A DNA stretch of 64,000 bases from Glandiceps talaboti (Eukaryota > Hemichordata > Enteropneusta > Spengelidae). The stretch spans positions 1,880,001-1,944,000 of the forward strand of contig NC_135565.1 of NCBI RefSeq assembly GCF_964340395.1, in the 5' to 3' direction. Numbering within the stretch: the stretch's first letter is position 1; every line of letters starts with the position of its first letter. The position numbers were made by a program, and so were the translations under genes. Below are positions 63,046-64,000 of the stretch, piece after piece. The notes beneath the pieces were generated by a model. That model had not been told where the DNA came from. It saw only the letters and a list, made by a program, of their open reading frames with translations, and did no database searches.

Positions 63046-64000
63046 TCATGGCCCTGAGTGGACTACCAGCTGTAAATCATCACATAATTAGTGGTAGCCT
63101 GAGTGGACTACCAGCTGTAAATCATCACATAATTAGTAGTAGCCTGAGTGGACTACCAGCTGTAAATTATCACATAATTAGTGGTAGCCTGAGTGGACTA
63201 CCAGCTGTAAATCATCACATAATCACTGGTAGCCTGAGTGGACTACCAGCTGTAAATTATCACATAATCACTGGTAGCCTGAGTGGACTACCAGCTGTAA
63301 ATCATCACATAATTAGTGGTAGCCTGAGTGGACTACCAGCTGTAAATCATCACATAATTAGTAGTAGCCTGAGTGGACTACCAGCTGTAAATCATCACAT
63401 AATCACTGGTAGCCTGAGTGGACTACCAGCTGTAAACCATCACATAATTAGTGGTAGCCTGAGTGGACTACCAGCTGTAAATCATCACATAATCAGTGGT
63501 AGCCTGAGTGGGGACTACCAGCTGTAAATCATCACATAATCACTGGTAGCCTGAGTGGACTACCAGCTGTAAATCATCACATAATCACTGGTAGCCTGAG
63601 TGGACTACCAGCTGTAAATTATCACATAATTAGTGGTAGCCTGAGTGGACTACCAGCTGTAAATCATCACATAATTAGTGGTAGCCTGAGTGGACTACCA
63701 GCTGTAAATTATCACATAATTAGTGGTAGCCTGAGTGGACTACCAGCTGTAAATTATCACATAATTAGTGGTAGCCTGAGTGGACTACCAGCTGTAAATT
63801 ATCACATAATCAGTGGTAGCCTGAGTGGACTACCAGCTGTAAATCATCACATAATCACTGGTAGCCTGAGTGGACTACCAGCTGTAAATCATCACACAAT
63901 TAGTGGTAGCCTGAGTGGACTACCAGCTGTAAATTATCACATAATCAGTGTTAGCCTGAGTGGACTACCAGCTGTAAATCATCACATAATCAGTGGTAGC
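63046..64000. repeat. 45-bp minisatellite, at least 21 copies, runs off the window
   Basis: Units contain 'gcctgagtggactaccagct', 'gtaaatcatcacataattag' and 'tggta'. The 45-bp period leaves an ORF (15-residue repeat 'SGLPAVNHHIISGSL') until a GG insertion at about 63511 breaks it. This is repeat-derived and not a gene. Confidence 0.96.

Noticed and set aside
63048-63527. 159-codon ORF with SGLPAVNHHI repeats as a possible further exon
   Set aside because: It is purely 45-bp repeat and is broken by a two-base insertion in a later unit. I found no suitable splice sites.

Overview
This is a stretch of animal nuclear DNA. It has GT-AG introns, two recognisable metazoan genes, no prokaryote-style operons, and many tandem and interspersed repeats. 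The gene content fits a non-vertebrate bilaterian. I cannot name the species. The way minisatellites sit against splice sites reminds me of intronic minisatellites reported from amphioxus, but that is a weak pointer from memory, not an identification.

There are two real genes, arranged head to head. CNOT11, a CCR4-NOT deadenylase subunit, lies on the minus strand at 6939-8258 as a single uninterrupted coding exon. A DCDC1-like (doublecortin domain-containing) gene runs on the plus strand. It has a probable non-coding first exon ending at 8604 and eleven coding exons from 17986 to 62599. The exons join phase-perfectly into 558 codons with no stop, and the gene leaves the window on the right. 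The roughly 340 bp between the two genes carries a perfect CRE (TGACGTCA) and an ATGGCGG motif, and looks like a shared bidirectional promoter.

The rest is repeat. By eye, about 24 different minisatellite families fill close to half of the window. Units run from about 22 to 81 bp and copy numbers from about 4 to 90. Inside the DCDC1-like gene most introns have their own private minisatellite, often starting 15-130 bp after the splice donor. In one case (49783-50388) the repeat unit itself contains the exon's 3' splice site. In another (52548-55032) the unit resembles the end of the preceding exon.

A dispersed transposon-like family (ends TTAGCACAACTGAAC and CAGTTGTGCTA, with a TG microsatellite near the left end and 'CCTAGCAACAAGACCA' tandem subunits on the right) occurs more than a dozen times. 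Four non-autonomous inverted-repeat elements are also visible (4989-5526, 22313-22860, 23777-23937, 32369-32616). Three of these have direct target-site duplications. A decayed RecQ-like helicase fragment lies at 26834-27109.

Layout: 1-6200 repeats; 6200-8258 CNOT11; 8259-8604 shared promoter and UTR exon; 8605-17966 first intron with TE and three arrays; 17967-18173 coding exon 1; 18174-39732 a 21.6 kb intron with five larger and two small arrays, the elements above and the helicase fragment; 39733-62599 ten further exons separated by array-filled introns; 62600-64000 an intron with two arrays. Most long ORFs in the window are by-products of tandem repeats and are not genes.
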